NCBI RefSeq assembly: GCF_040802235.1
Contig: NW_027332182.1
Location: forward strand, 434,001-498,000
Direction: 5' to 3'
Origin: Manis javanica
Taxonomy: Eukaryota; Chordata; Mammalia; Pholidota; Manidae
DNA length: 64,000 nt
The notes beneath the pieces are model-generated. The model made no database searches. It was not told the DNA's origin and saw only the letters and a list, made by a program, of their open reading frames with translations. This document shows, one piece after another, positions 1-12,639 of this stretch; the stretch's first letter is position 1, and each line of letters opens with the position of its first letter. The position numbers were made by a program, and so were the translations under genes.

Positions 1-1079
1 TTGGTGTCATTGAATTTATTATTGCTCCAACACAACCAGACACCAGAGATTTTCCAGGCAAACGTGGGTCTCAGATGATGGTGTAGGAAGGCTATAGACA
101 TCAAAATCCTCTTCCTTTTCAGTGGAAGCCCCCCACTCAGGAAAGGTATGATTATACATAAAGTTGGTGTTATAGAAATAGAAGACCCATGCCCCATGGA
201 TCAGAGAAGCACAGACTAGCTTTGGCAGGAAGGTGCTGGAATTTGCCTACTTGCTTAACTAGTAATGGAATAACCCACTGTGGATCAGGGGAAAATGGGC
301 CTCTACCTAGTCCATCGTTTTTTGTGGTGGTGTAGTTTGTATAAGAAAAACCTCAATATCATGTTGTGGTATGAGCAACTGTTTCTAGTGATACTAGAAT
401 TTCGAGGAGATCTGTATCATCCACCAGATGATCTCAGCAGAGGCACATCCAGCTACTGGTCTGGTTACTTAGATTAGCAATTTTGTTAACTACTGGAATC
501 AGAGGATAAACCACTGCCATGAGAGGAGTCAATAAGGAGGGTGTCAACAAAAGTAGTAAGTGTGGTTTAAGGCTATTGCTTGAACTTTAAACCCATCAGG
601 GGTAGATATACTGTTGGAACTGAGAGGGGGACACAAAAACTTTGAACAATAAGAGAACAAGAATTTCCACTCCCACAGTGAGGCCAAAAAGGACCCAGGA
701 CTCTGGAGTCATGAAGTGCTTATCTTAGGCATCTGCCACCTAAAAAGGATCTTCAGATATCCTACAAACTCACAAGAATAATGGGTCAGGGAGTCCTCCT
801 TGATCAGAGGACAGCTTGGATTTTCAGACACCGAGGCCCTCAGTCAGGAGTCATGGATTGGAGACTTGTGCCCTGTCACCTTTGTTGCAGTGGGAGTGAG
901 AGGAATTACTGTAAGAAGTCCTTCCCAGATGGCATGAGAGAAGAACCAGTAGAGGGCACTGTCTTAACTAAGACAAAGTCTCCTCACTCAAAATGAATAC
1001 TTCTTCCCTTCTGGAGCTACTTCCAGTTTCTGGAGGGTTTGCTGGAATTGGTCCAGGGAGGTGACCTGATTTAATTGTG
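1..1079. other. Unassigned sequence, no recognised gene
   Basis: I recognise no gene or repeat family here. The longest open frames (65-71 codons at 280-477 and 781-996) have no motif I know. The text around 660-960 has a slightly higher GC content than the neighbouring L1 DNA and could be an old retrocopy or non-coding exon, but nothing in it is diagnostic. It ends where L1 ORF1-like sequence begins near 1080. Confidence 0.4.
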
Positions 1080-1089
1080 CAGTTGTCTC

Positions 1090-1500
1090 TGTGTCAAGGA
1101 GGACGTTATTGGTCAAGAAAGGCCTACCACAATGGAAGTCCACAGATCTCCCAACACAAGAGACCCAAGGAGGACAACACCAAGACAGATAATAACTAAA
1201 ATGGCAAAGGACAGAGTAGTAAAAACAGCCAGAGAGAGAAACAAGAACACCTACAAAGGAAAACCCATCAGGCTATAATCAGACTTCTCAGCAGGAACCT
1301 TCCAGGCCACAAAGGAGTGGCATGATATATTCAATGCAATAGAGGAGAAGGGTCTCAAACCAAGAATATTCTACCCTGCAAGATTATCATTTAAATTTGA
1401 TGGAGGGATTAAAGAATTCCGATATAAGCAAAAGTTGAAGGTATTTACCACCCACAAACCATCTGTACAGTGTATTCTAATGGGACTTCTATAGATGGAA
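1090..1500 (+). pseudogene. L1 ORF1 C-terminal remnant
   Basis: The frame beginning at 1075 reads through residues typical of the L1 ORF1p RRM/C-terminal domain, including RSPNTRDPRRTTPRQII and then a YKGKPIRL motif, which matches the conserved ending of the RNA-binding part. A stop at 1276-1278 interrupts the frame, after which the C-terminal domain continues (EWHDIFNAIEEKGLKPRI, then YPARLSFKF). The N-terminal coiled coil is absent because of 5' truncation. The same C-terminal segment occurs in the minus-strand L1 at about 61560-61860, which supports the assignment. Confidence 0.75.
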
Positions 1501-1785
1501 GTGTGGCTAAGAATAAATAGCTGTAACCAGAGAAAATAAAACCACAGCAAAGGTAGCAGACCAATTAAATACTAACCAAGTAGAAAGTCAAATGCGTTAG
1601 CCACAAAGTGAGTCAAGGGATATACAAAGAGTACAGAATATGCCACCTAACATATAAAGAGTGGAGGAGGAAGAAAAAGAAGGGAGAGAAAAAAGAATCT
1701 TCAGACCATGTTTATAATAGTGTTATAAGTGACTTAAAGTAGACTGTTAGATAGTAAAGAAACTGCTCTTGAAAATTTTGTAACC

Positions 1786-4700
1786 ATGAATCTAAATACT
1801 GCAATGGCACTAAGTACATATCTATCAATAATCACCCTAAATGTAAATGGACTGTTTGCATCAATCCAAAGACATATTACAGAAAGGATAAAAAAGCAAG
1901 ACCAGTCTATATGCTGCCTGCAAGAGACTAAATTCAAACCCAAAGGCATGCACAGAATAAAAGTGAATGGATCGGAAAAGATATTTCATGCAAAAATAGG
2001 GAGAAAAAAGTAGGTGGTGGAGTACTTGTATCAGGAAAAATAGATTTCAAAACTAAGAAAGTAACAAAAAACAAAGAAGGACATTACATAATGTAATGGA
2101 GTCAGTTCAACAAGAATGTATAACCATTATAAATAACTATTCACCCAATGAAGGAGAACCTACATATGTGAAACAAATACTAACAGAATTACAGGGGGAA
2201 ATAGAATGAAATGCATTCATTTTAGGAGAATTCAATATGCCACTCACTCCAAAGGACAGATCAACCAGACGGAAAATAAGTAAAGACACAGAAGCACTGA
2301 ATAGCACTTTAAAATAGATGGACCTAACAAACAACTATAGAACAGTCCATCCAAAAGCAGCAGGTTGCACATTCTTCTCAAGTGCACATGAAACATTTTC
2401 CAGAATAGACCACATATTAGGCCACAAAAAGAGCCTCAGTAAATTCAAAAAGATTAAAATTCTACCAACCAACTTCTCATATCACACAGGTATGAAACAA
2501 GAAATAAATTGTACAAAGAAAACAAGAAGGCTCACAAACACATGGAGGCTTAACAACATGCTCTAAATAATCAATGGGTCAATGATCAAATTAAAACAGA
2601 AATCAAGCAATATATGGACACAAATGAAAACAACAGTGCAGCACACCAACTTCTGTGAGATGCAGTGAAGGCAGAGGAAATGGCCTTTATTATGTTGAGG
2701 TACTTGCTCTCTATACCCATTTTGTTGAGAGCAAAGTATATAGCAATCCTGGCCTATTTAAAGAAGGAAGAACAATCCCAAATGAACAGTTTAAATGAAC
2801 AATTATTGAAACTGGAAAAAGAGAACAAATGAGGCCCAAAGTCAGTATAAGGAGGCACATAATAAAGATTAGAAGAAATAAATAATATTGAAACAAATAA
2901 AACAATAGAAAAAATTAATGAAACCAAGGGACTGTTCTTTGAGAAAATAAACAAAATCGATAAACCCCTAGTCAGACTTATCAAGAAAAAAGAGATTCTA
3001 CACACATAAACAGAATCAGAAATAAGAAAGGAAAAATCACTAAGGACACCACAGAAATACAAAGAATTATTAGGGAATACTATGAAAAATTCTTTGCTAA
3101 CAAACTGGATAACCTAGAAGAAATAGACAACTTTCTAGTAACAATCTTCCAAGAATGACCCAGGAAGAAACAGAAAATCTGAGAGACCAATTACCAGCAG
3201 TGAAATTGAATGTGCAGTCAAAAAACTACCCAAGAATAAAATCCCTGGAACAGATGGCTTCACCACAGAATTTCACCAGACATTTAGAGAGGACATAATG
3301 CTCTTTCTTCTTAAGGTTTTCCAAAAAATAGAAGAGGGGGGAATACTTCCAAACTCATTCCATGAAGCCAGCAAAGTCACTACAAAAAGCTAAGGACCAA
3401 TATCCCTGATGATCATAGATGCAAAAATACTCAACAAAATATTAGCAAACTGAATTCAAAAATGCATCAAGAGGATCATCCATCATGATCAAGTGGATTC
3501 ATCCCAGGGATGCAAAGATGGTACAACATTCAAAACTCCATCATCATCCACGATATCAATAAAAAGGACAAAAAACACATGATCATCTCTATAGATAATG
3601 AAAAAGCATTTGACAAAATTCAACACACATTCATGATAAAAACTCTCAACAAAATGGGTATAAATGGTGAATACCTCTACATAATAAATGCCGTATATGA
3701 CAAACCCACAGCAAACATCATACTTAACAGTGAAAAGCTGAAAGCTTTTCCTTGAAGATTGGGAACAAGACAGGGATACCCACTCTCCCCACTTTTATTC
3801 AACATAGTACTGGAGGTCCTAGCCATGGAAATCAGAGAACAGAACACAAAGAAATAAAAAGCATCCAGATTGGTAAGAAAGAAGTTAAACTATCACTGTT
3901 TGCTGATAACATGATATTGTATATGAAAAACCCTAAAGAATCCATTCCCAAACTACTACAACCAATATCTGAATTCAGCAAATTTTCAGGATACAAATTA
4001 AATGCACAGAAATCTGTTGCATTCCTATACACCTATTATATTCCTATAAACCTAAGCAAGCAAGGAAAAGACCTATACCCTAAAGAGTACAAGGACACTC
4101 TTGAGAGAAATTAAAGAGGAAACTAATAAATGTAAATTCATCCCTTTCACTTGGGTAGGAAGAATTAATATTGTCAAAATGTTCATCCTGCCTTAATCAA
4201 TCTACAGGTTCAGTGCAATTCCTACCAAAAATACTGACAGTATTCTTCAACGAGCTGGAACAAATAGTTCTAAAATACATGTGGAACTTCAAAAGACCTG
4301 AAACAGCCTAAACCATCCTGTGAAAGAACAATAAAGCTGGGGGGATTAGTCCCTTCAACTTCAAGCTCTACTACAAAGCCACAATAATCAAGACAATGTG
4401 GTACTGGCACAAGAACAGACACATAGATCAATGGAACAGAATAGAAAGTTCAGATATAAAGCCACACATATATGGCCAATTAATATATATTAAGGAGCCA
4501 TGGACATTCAATGGTGAAATGACAGCCTCCTTAACAACTGGTGTTGGTAAAACTGGACAGCTACATGTAAGGGAATAAAACTGGATTACTGTCTTACTCC
4601 ATACACAAAAGTAAACTTGAAATGGATCAAAGGCCTGAATGTAAGTCATGAAACCATAAAGCTCTTAGAAGAAAACATAGGCAAAACTCTCTTGAATGTA

Positions 4701-5480
4701 AACATGAGCAACTTCTTCATGAACGTATCTCACCGTGCAAGGGAAATAAAAGAAAGATGAACAAGTGGGACTACATCAGACTAAAAATCTTCCATACAGC
4801 AAAGGACACAAGCAGCAGGACAAAGACATCCTACAGTATGGGAGAATATTTTCATAAATGACATATCCAATAAAGGGTTGACATCCAACATATATAAAGA
4901 GCTCCCTTCCCTCAACACCCAAAAAGAAATAACCTGATTAAAATATGGGTAGAGGATCTGAACAGACTTTTCCCTAAAGAATGAATTCAGATGGCCAACA
5001 GGCATATGAAAAGGTGCTCCACATCACTAATCATCAGAGAAATGCCAATTAAAACCAAAATGGGATATCACCTCACACCAGTTAAGATGGCCATCATCCA
5101 AAAGATAAGAAACAACAAATGCTGGCAAGGATGTGGAGAAAGGAGATCCCTCCTACACTGTTGGTGAGAATGTAAATTAGTTCAATCATTGTGGAAAGCA
5201 ATAGAAGCTTCCTTAAAAAACTAAAAATAGGAATACCGTTTGACCCAGGACTTCCACTCCTAGGAATTTACCCAAAGGGAACAAGATTCCTGATTCAAAA
5301 AGATATATATGGTCCCCTATGTTTATCACAGCGCTATTTGTATTAGGCAAGATATGGAAGCAACCTAAGTGTCCATCAGTAGATGTAATACACATACACA
5401 ATGGCATATTATTCAGCCATAAGAGAAAAACAAATCCTACCATTAGCAAAAACATGGTTGGAACTATACGGTATTTTGCT
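1786..5480 (+). pseudogene. L1 ORF2 pseudogene (endonuclease-RT)
   Basis: ORF2p nicks target DNA and reverse-transcribes L1 RNA. The N-terminal endonuclease starts at 1786 with SIITLNVNGLFASIQRH and an ICCLQETKF motif holding the catalytic Glu; HILGHKKSL near 2420-2440 marks the end of that domain. The reverse transcriptase follows: a fragment at 3510-3755 ([16 protein letters not shown]) and another at 3752-4114 with the catalytic box reading FADN where active L1 has FADD, so the second Asp is lost. The C-terminal region is recognisable to about 5480. Stops and frameshifts break it into at least seven pieces (for example stops near 2013, 2566 and 3755), so no product is expected. Confidence 0.9.
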
Positions 5481-5893
5481 CAGTGAAATAAGCTAGTTGT
5501 AGAAATACAAATGCCAAATAATTTCACTCATTTGTGGAGTAGAATGTTAAAACAAAACTGAAGGAACAAAACAACAGCAGACTCACAGACTCTAAGAAGT
5601 GACTAGCAGTAACCAAAGGAAAGGGTTTGGGGAGGGTTGGCAAGCAGGGAATGGAAAAGGGGATTAAGGAGCATTATAATTTGCACATATAATATAATTA
5701 GATCACAGGGAAGCAGTACAGCAGGAAGAAGACAAGTAATGGCTCTATAACATCTTACTATGCTGATGGACAGATTTTGCAGTAGGGTGTGGAGCAACTT
5801 CATAATACGGATGAATGTTGATACTACAATGTTGCTCATGAGAAACTTTCATAAGATTGTATATCAATGATACCATAAATTAAAAGAAAAAGC

Positions 5894-6437
5894 CAGTCCC
5901 AAAGTATTTCACACACTGTATGATTCTATTTATAGAACAATCTTGAAATGACAAAATTAGAAACAAAGAACAAATTAGTAGTTGCTAAGGTGTGAGAATT
6001 ATGGGCTTGGGAGGGAGGGAAGTAGGCATGGCTATAAAAGGGCAATGGGGGGGCTTCTTTGTGGTGATGGAAATGTTCTATACCTTGACTGTATCAAAGC
6101 TAATCCTGATTCTGGTATTTCACTGTAGTTTTTACAAGACATTACCATTAGGTCGAATTTTAACAACAGCATGTGAATCTACAATTATTTTAAAATAAAA
6201 AGTGTAATTTAAAGAGAAGATTGTATACTTCATGATTATATTTACAGGATATTCTGTAAAAGTCTAACCTATAGGGTCAGAAAGAGGTGAGTGGTTGCCA
6301 CAATAAGAAGGGAAAGTGGAATTTTCTACCAAAAGGGCACAGGGAAATTTTGGAAGGTGGTGGACATGTTCTGTATCTTGATTGTGGTAGTGGTTATACA
6401 GCTCTATGATTTTATTAAAATTTATACAACTGCAGTA
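5894..6437 (+). mobile_element. Old L1M 3'-UTR remnants, plus strand
   Basis: Two successive segments (about 5894-6200 and 6201-6437) each contain the old mammalian L1 3'-UTR signature of a gene-less stretch reading GATGGAAATGTTCTAT or a close variant (GGTGGACATGTTCTGTATC), followed by TTGATTGTGG-like sequence; the first ends in an A-rich tail. They look like two old L1M ends in tandem, the second interrupted by a younger L1 at 6438. The 68-codon frame at 5992 is not a gene. Confidence 0.6.
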
Positions 6438-6798
6438 TAACAATGAAGCAAAACTGAAGGAACAAAATGACAGGAGACTCAGAGACTCCAAAAAGTGACT
6501 AGTGGTGACTTACCAAAGGGGTGGTGTGTGGGAGGGCGGGTGCGGAGGGAGGGATAAGGGGACTGAGGGGTATTATGTTTAGTACACATGGTGTTCGGGG
6601 GTCATGGGGAGAACAGTGTAGTACAGAGAAGGCACATAGTGGATCTCTGGCAACTTGCTGAACTGATGGACAGTGACTGCTTTGGGGTATGTGTGAGGAC
6701 TTGATAATATGGGTGATTTTAGTGACCACATTGCTTTTTCATGTGAAACATTGACAAGAGTGTATGTCAAATGTACCTTAATAAAAAATTTAAAATGA
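6438..6798 (+). mobile_element. Young-type L1 3' end, severely truncated
   Basis: About 360 bases match the 3' UTR of the long L1 copies: an AACTGAAGGAACAAAA start, the G-rich run after ACCAAAGG, the GATGGACAGTGACTGC motif and an AATAAAAAA tail. It is inserted inside an older L1M remnant, which resumes after the tail. ATTTATACAACT just before it and ATTTATATAACT just after it may be a target-site duplication. Confidence 0.75.
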
Positions 6799-7024
6799 AT
6801 TTATATAACTATTAAAAAATGATAGTTCCTGGGAATCTAATGTACAGCATGTTGAATGTAATTAACCACACTTCATTATATAATTTAAAGTTGCTGAGAG
6901 TAAATTCTAAAAGACGCCATGCAACAAAAATATGTAATTATGTGGGGTAATGTGTTTAGCAACATTATTGCAATTGTCATTCACCACATATATGGTTTTA
7001 ACTTTTCATGATTTGCACCGTAAA
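6799..7024 (+). mobile_element. Old L1M 3'-UTR, continuation
   Basis: The sequence continues the old L1M end that was split by the insertion at 6438. Landmarks are AACCACACTTCATTATATA-like text and the terminal AT-rich stretch typical of L1M 3' UTRs. There is no open frame of note. Confidence 0.45.
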
Positions 7025-7680
7025 CATACACAATGTTACTTTTCTTTTTGTTAGTTGAAGTATAATCGATATACAATCTTATATTGGTTCCAAGTGTACA
7101 ACATGGTGGTTCAACAGTTACCCATATAATTAAATCCTCACCCTGACCGGTGTGGTTATGATCTTCCTATATAAGAACATGTTACAGAATCATTAGATGT
7201 ATTCTCCATTCTATACTACCATCCATAAGATGTCTGATTCACCAAATTATATTACAATTAAGAATTTTTGTTCCTCTTTATCTCCAGCAACCTCCCAAAC
7301 CTCCATCCCAAACCCTCCCCCATTGTAACTACCAGTCACTTCCCAGTGTTTATGAGTATACTGCACATTTGTTCATTTAGTATTGTTTGTATTTTAGCTT
7401 CCACAAGTAAATAAAATCATATTGTACTTGTTTTTCTCTGCCTGGCTTATTACACTTAGCATAATATCCTCTAGGTACTACCATGTTGTCACAATGGCAA
7501 GATTCCTTTTTTTTATGGCTTAATAATATTCCATTGTATATACAAGACACTCTTCTTTTTCCATTCATCTCTCGATGGGCAATTTGGTTTCTTCCACACC
7601 ATGGCTTTCAGTTATCACTCAATAAACCTGATAAAAATATATGCTTGTGTATATGGATAAATAGTGTAACATTGGAAAAA
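7025..7680 (-). mobile_element. Old L1 3' region, minus strand
   Basis: Reading the plus strand gives the familiar antisense L1 3' sequence: TTGAAGTATAATCGATATAC at the poly-A side, CCTCCCCCATTGTAACTACC, then GGCTTATTACACTTAGCAT and TTAATAATATTCCATTGTAT, which are the reverse complement of the ORF2 end. The element is an old 5'-truncated copy on the minus strand. Confidence 0.75.
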
Positions 7681-8037
7681 GGCCTTCAAATGTGTATTTA
7701 TTATACACATAGAGCATCAATGACAATTACCAGTAAAATAGACATTTAGAATTTTCTTTATTTAACTATACCTGCTTTCTTCTCCTGCCCTAAGTCTGTT
7801 AATGCCTAAAAGAAGTTAATAATAGATAACATTTAGAATAATAAAAAGTGGAGAGGCTAAACATTTTCTTTTCTACAACTCTAAATTGCTAAGCATATAG
7901 TAGATAAATCTTAGGAGAAGAAAGGTTTAATATAACAATGCATTTTTCACTATGCAGAAATGGATTCTATTACCATTGCATGAAACTCAATGTATTTAAT
8001 GAAAGTGTTCAAGTGTACCTTTAAAATTAGAAAGAAA
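7681..8037. other. AT-rich spacer, nothing recognised
   Basis: The stretch between two L1 fragments is AT-rich, has no significant open frame and shows no repeat that I can name. Confidence 0.5.
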
Positions 8038-8672
8038 TACTAGGAATTTACCCTAAGAATGAAGCAACCCAGTATGAAAAAGACAGATGCACCACTATGT
8101 TTATCACAGCACTATTTACAATAGCCAAGAAATGGAAGCAACATAAATGTCCATCAGTAGATGAAAAAATAAAGAAGATGTGGAACATATACACAATGGA
8201 ATATTATTCAGCCATAACAAGAAAATAAATCCTACCATTTGCAGCAACATGGATGGAGTTAGAGGGTATTATGTTCAGTGAAATAAGCCAGGTGGATAAA
8301 GACAAGCACCAAATGATTTCCCTCATATATGGAGTATAAGAACAAAGGAAAACTTAAGGAACAAAACAGCAGCAGCATCACAAAACCCACAAATGAAATA
8401 ACAGTTACCAAAGGGAAGGGGACTGGGGAGGATGGGTGGGAAGGGAGGGATTAGGGTGGGGAAAAGAAAGGGGGCATAACAATTAGCATGTGTAATGTGG
8501 GGGGTATGGGGCTGGTTCTACAACACAAAGAAGACAAGTAGTGATTTTACAGCATCCTACTATGCTGATGGGCAGTGACTGTGTAGAGGTATGTGGGGGC
8601 GACTTGGTGTAGGGCGGAGTCTAGTAAACATAATGTTCTTCATGTAATTGTAGATTGATACCAAAAAAATTA
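8038..8672 (+). mobile_element. L1 3' end (ORF2 tail plus 3' UTR)
   Basis: The fragment starts inside the end of ORF2 (TAGGAATTTACCC, then CTATTTACAATAGCCAAG and AATGGAATATTATTCAGCC) and runs through the G-rich 3' UTR to a degenerate A-rich tail near 8670. It is 5'-truncated and carries the same 3'-UTR type as the other L1 copies here. Confidence 0.85.
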
Positions 8673-9479
8673 GAAAGAAATGAAGTTTAGGATAAATACA
8701 TATAAATGTGCAATTATTTTCAGGAAATTTGAACATTCTTTATCGAGAACCATAAAATATATCATTTCTTTCCATACCTCAATTTTGCAATTAATATGTA
8801 TTAATTTCATTCCTAAATATTATCTGAAAAATGTCAATATTACCTCATATTTGTAAAATCAGTTTTCCCAGAATATTCCTGGTATTACTCAACTTGAAAA
8901 AGAACAAGTATATAAATAAAATTAATGTTTCTTCAGAAGCTCTAGGTAGCCAGACTAATATTATGATGGAGAAGTAAATATATAAAATGAACATAAAGTG
9001 CTCATAAATAGTGTATGCATTCAAGGTAAAATTAAATTTTAATTAAGGGTTTTCCCAAAGCAAAAGAAAAGTAGATTTGTAGATAGTGACAAACTGTATC
9101 ATCTCTGGGAGATAAATCACCTGTATAATCATCTACATTCTTTCAGCTCTAAAATGCTGAAACTTGAATAATTAAAATCAAACTGTAAGCAGCACAATCC
9201 CAGATAAAATAAAAAATTTGATACTTTTATGCTCTTGGATTGATAAAATTTCTCAAATAATATTGAAACCCAGAAAATTCTGATAAAATTGTTTCTTGGT
9301 AATAAAACATTTTTCTTCAAAGAGAAGATACTACCACTTAAATAGACATGTAAATGTAGGAATTGATTCTCTTTCTTCAAAGTGAGAAAGGAATATATGT
9401 AGTATTAACAAATTAATTTATATGCTAACATTTTCAAATCACAGTGATATGATCAGAAATTCAATAACAATAAAAATGG
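8673..9479. other. AT-rich intergenic DNA
   Basis: I see no gene or clear repeat. An 83-codon minus frame at 9129-9380 lacks any recognisable motif and is likely a chance frame in AT-rich DNA. Confidence 0.4.
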
Positions 9480-11122
9480 GCATAGAACTAGCTTTACATA
9501 TTTATAAAGTAACTCCCTTACATATTTTTAAGTACAATATGTATATCATTTAAAGAAATTCTAATTCTCTAATATTCTGAAATACAACTGAGATGAAACT
9601 CTAACACATAAATGACAACAATTGGAAAACTGGGTTTTCAATTTTCTAAGGATGTGCAGTAATCATCATATAGAGGAATACGAATGGAGTAGAAATGGGT
9701 GGAGATCTTTTTTAACAAAACCTTTAATGTAGGTGAGTTGGAATAATGTAGATATTCACTGGTTAGGGTATGAATAAATGAAATGTGGTGAGTCCTATAA
9801 CGTGCAGTGCTGTAGGAAGAATAAATTAAATAGTTATACTCAGCAACTTCAACAATCCCATTGGGTTAAAAGAAAACAGACATGAGATTTATTTTTAGTA
9901 ATATTTATTAGAATGAACGGATCACCAAAGAAAAACAGATGGCCATATTTAGTATGAATTCTGACTTATACAACAACTAAATTTGAGGGAGTTCTCCCTT
10001 TGAGTTTGTTAAGTTAGGGCTGTAGATCATGACATGCCATAGCTTGTTCAATTTAAGATTTAATTTTAGGCTAGATCAAGGTTATTGTGTATCTGGAAAT
10101 CATAGAATTCGTATGTCTTTTTATAAATATATGTGCCTCTCCTCTGCTGGAATAAAAATATTTCACTCAACTCTGAAGTAGGAATTTTACACACAATTTC
10201 ACCAGAACGTGTTAAGGTTACAGAGAACAGCAAATATTTTTCTCTAATAGGAATCATGCAAAGTGTGTGAAGCTGTGTTTTCTCTCCTACCTACCATAAT
10301 GGCTAGCATCTCCTGGCCCCAAATTTGTATTTCCCTGTGTCTCACCCCATCACATGCAACCAGGTTCCATATGCAAGAAGGTCAATGACTGAATTCAACT
10401 AACTTATCTCCATGTTTTTATTCTTTGTCTTATAAATGATTAATGTGTCCTTTAAGCATTAATTAAAACTATCACAATTACATGTTTGCAGTGATAAATA
10501 TTATTTTATGATGCTTTGTTTTATATGTCTATAAGGAGCTATTCAGGGTTTCCTAGTATGCATACTAATTATTAACTTTCACTTTGCTAAGTCTATGAGA
10601 GTTGGACAATCTGAAAAAGGATTTATGTGGTGTATGTTTATGCATATTAACAGATACAAGCATTATTTTCTGCAGCTATCTAATAAAATTTCATGCTTTA
10701 TGTTCATCTATAGAATGTGAAAATACACTAAAATAAAGAGATAAGGTGAAAAACTATAGGTATGGATTATCTTACAGAAACATAGAACTGATTTTTCATC
10801 TCAGCATTACAAAAAAATCAGTGCATATGTGGGGAAATAAATTTATCATTTTAGATCTTTATTTGCTTTCAAAATCATGGGATTGAAACTACATAAAATA
10901 CCACTACATACTGCATAACAATTGGTATTTAAATAGTGCTACAAGAAATAAGAGCTCATTTTATTCAAACAGTTATTTTGTTCACATGATTTACTTCAAA
11001 TTTATTAATATGTTCATCTCTCTTTTATTAAATGACCACACTCCTAACATGTAACTTTAAAATTAAAGTTAATATTTTTGTACACATTTTCCTACATTGA
11101 TTAGAGTAACATCAATTTCTGG
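9480..11122 (-). repeat. Segmental duplication, 3' flank of OR copy 1
   Basis: This non-coding block aligns with the 3' flanks of the other two OR14-like loci. Visible anchors include AAATGACAACAATTGG at about 9610 against a close variant at about 21432, GAATAAATGAAATGTGGTGA at about 9770 against ATAAATGAGTGAAATGTGG at about 21601 and a variant at about 33707, and CTAGCATCTCCTGG at about 10303 against CTAGCTTCTCCTGG at about 22140 and 35441. It is evidence that whole OR units, not just coding exons, were duplicated. A possible poly-A signal for the gene lies at 11001-11006 (AATAAA on the minus strand), about 120 bases after the stop. Confidence 0.7.
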
Positions 11123-12085
11123 TTAAAAAATAAAATCTCTTCTGTGGAACTGGAAAATTTTCTTTAACATTCTATGGACAGCAGACTTAATCTCCCTGTT
11201 CCTCAGGCTAAAGATGATGGGGTTGACTAAGGGGGACACCATGGAGTAGAACATAGCTGTGAGGAGGGTTTGAATGCTTGATGAATTTGAAACAGGGCCT
11301 AACAAAGCAAACAATCCAGAAATTATAAACAGAGTAAGTGTAGCTATCTGGGGGGAGCAGGTGGACAAAGCTTTCTTCTGGGCTTCCACAGAATGCATGT
11401 GCAGCACAGTTGAAAAGATGTGAACATATGAGGCAAATAAGATGACAAAGCCAAGTAATGCAATGCAGGCACTGACAGCAAGGGCCACAAACTCAGAAAA
11501 TTGCACAGCCTGGGATGAAATGCTCATAATTTGAGGTACATCACAGAAAAACTGGTGAATCACATTGGACTCAGTGAAGGGATGACTGAACATGGTCCCT
11601 GTGTGGACAGCAGAATAGACCAGCCCACTGGCCCATGAGCCACATGACGCCTGTGTGCAGAAACGGGGGCTCACAGTGGACGCATAGTGCAGAGGGTGAC
11701 AGATGGCAATGTAGCGGTCATAGGACATGACCACAAGGAAGAAGAACTCTGCAGCTCCAAAGAAAATAAATAGGAAAGTCTGAGCAGCACATGCTCTAAG
11801 AGAAATCATTTCCTGACCCATCAAAGAATTTGTGATGGATTTGGGAACAGTAACTGTGATGTATCCAAAATCTATAAGGGATAAATTGCCGATAAAAAAG
11901 TACACGGGCAAGTGAAGATGTGGATCTATAACAATGATTGTAAATGTCAGTAGATTTCCAGCCAGGGCACCCAGATAAACCACTAAGAATATCAAACCTT
12001 GCAAGATTTGGAGCTCCCGGGAGCTTGAGACGTCCTTCAGGAGGAATTCTGTGAAGATGGTGAGGTTGTCCGTATCTGCTAACAT
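11123..12085 (-). CDS. Olfactory receptor, OR14-like, intact
   Basis: A 320-residue single-exon class A GPCR that should bind odorants in olfactory neuron membranes and signal through G-olf. The N terminus has one N-glycosylation sequon (NLT, residues 7-9). Visible hallmarks are GN in TM1 (43-44), LHLPVYFF at the TM2 entry (the usual PMYFF has Val for Met), disulfide Cys 99, MSYDRYIAICHPLHY after TM3 (DRY at 123-125), HQFFCD in the second extracellular loop (Cys 181), KALSTCSPQIA at TM6 (238-248) and NPIIFSLRN in TM7 (288 on; Phe where Tyr is usual). Family assignment to OR14 rests on the N-terminal TIFTEFLL pattern and the VPKSI segment. The start has A at -3. A likely splice acceptor (CTGACTACAG) lies just upstream, as expected for an OR with a non-coding 5' exon. 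Length and motifs are normal, so it is probably functional. Confidence 0.93.
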   Translation of the reverse strand: MLADTDNLTIFTEFLLKDVSSSRELQILQGLIFLVVYLGALAGNLLTFTIIVIDPHLHLPVYFFIGNLSLIDFGYITVTVPKSITNSLMGQEMISLRACAAQTFLFIFFGAAEFFFLVVMSYDRYIAICHPLHYASTVSPRFCTQASCGSWASGLVYSAVHTGTMFSHPFTESNVIHQFFCDVPQIMSISSQAVQFSEFVALAVSACIALLGFVILFASYVHIFSTVLHMHSVEAQKKALSTCSPQIATLTLFIISGLFALLGPVSNSSSIQTLLTAMFYSMVSPLVNPIIFSLRNREIKSAVHRMLKKIFQFHRRDFIF

Positions 12086-12639
12086 ACTTCAGAAACCTGT
12101 AGTCAGTTGCAAAGGGATAAGATGATGCTGGAAACAGATGGGTTAGAGAATTATGTCCTTATATGCTGTAAATATGTGGTATAAATTGGTTTACTGAATT
12201 AAATGTGCAAACTCATATACAAAGCTTTTACCTTGAAGAGTGCTTATTAATTAATCGAATGAAATAATCAAGCTATAAGAAATACCGTAAAGCTAAAATA
12301 TTAAATACTGTCTATATACCTGCAAAAAAATCTGTTTTGTCCAATGGGGTATAAAAATCAAAATAGAGTCCAAGTAAGGAATGAGCCGGAAGGGTAAACA
12401 CAGATATGCTGATGACTGAGACACGAGGTCTCTCTCCCACATAACAGTACTTCTCACAAAGACTTGCTTCGGTAAAGGCCAATATCATACACTTCAATTT
12501 CCTTCATTAGCCACACCAGAGAGTCCTTTCTTGAAGATGAAAGGACTTTTACTATAAGCCACATGAAATAACGTGCATTGGGCTCTTCTCTTATACGAGG
12601 TGATCTCCTTCCGAAAGGCAATGTTTTATTTGTATACCT

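Larger units (their letters stand above)
1080..5893 (+). mobile_element. LINE-1, 5'-truncated, inactive
   Basis: This is a long plus-strand LINE-1 lacking the 5' UTR and the N-terminal half of ORF1. In order it holds the C-terminal part of ORF1 (about 1090-1500), the inter-ORF spacer, a broken ORF2 (from 1786) and a 3' UTR ending in an A-rich tail near 5893. The 3' UTR carries the same landmarks as the other L1 copies in the window: a G-rich stretch after the ACCAAAGG motif and a tail ending near ATATCAATGATACC. Many frameshifts and stops show that the copy has been neutral for a long time. It lies upstream of a cluster of further truncated L1 ends. Known L1 biology: ORF1 is an RNA-binding chaperone, ORF2 the endonuclease and reverse transcriptase. 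Confidence 0.9.

Noticed and set aside
280..477. 65-codon frame near the left edge
   Set aside because: No motif, no homologue I recognise, no supporting context.
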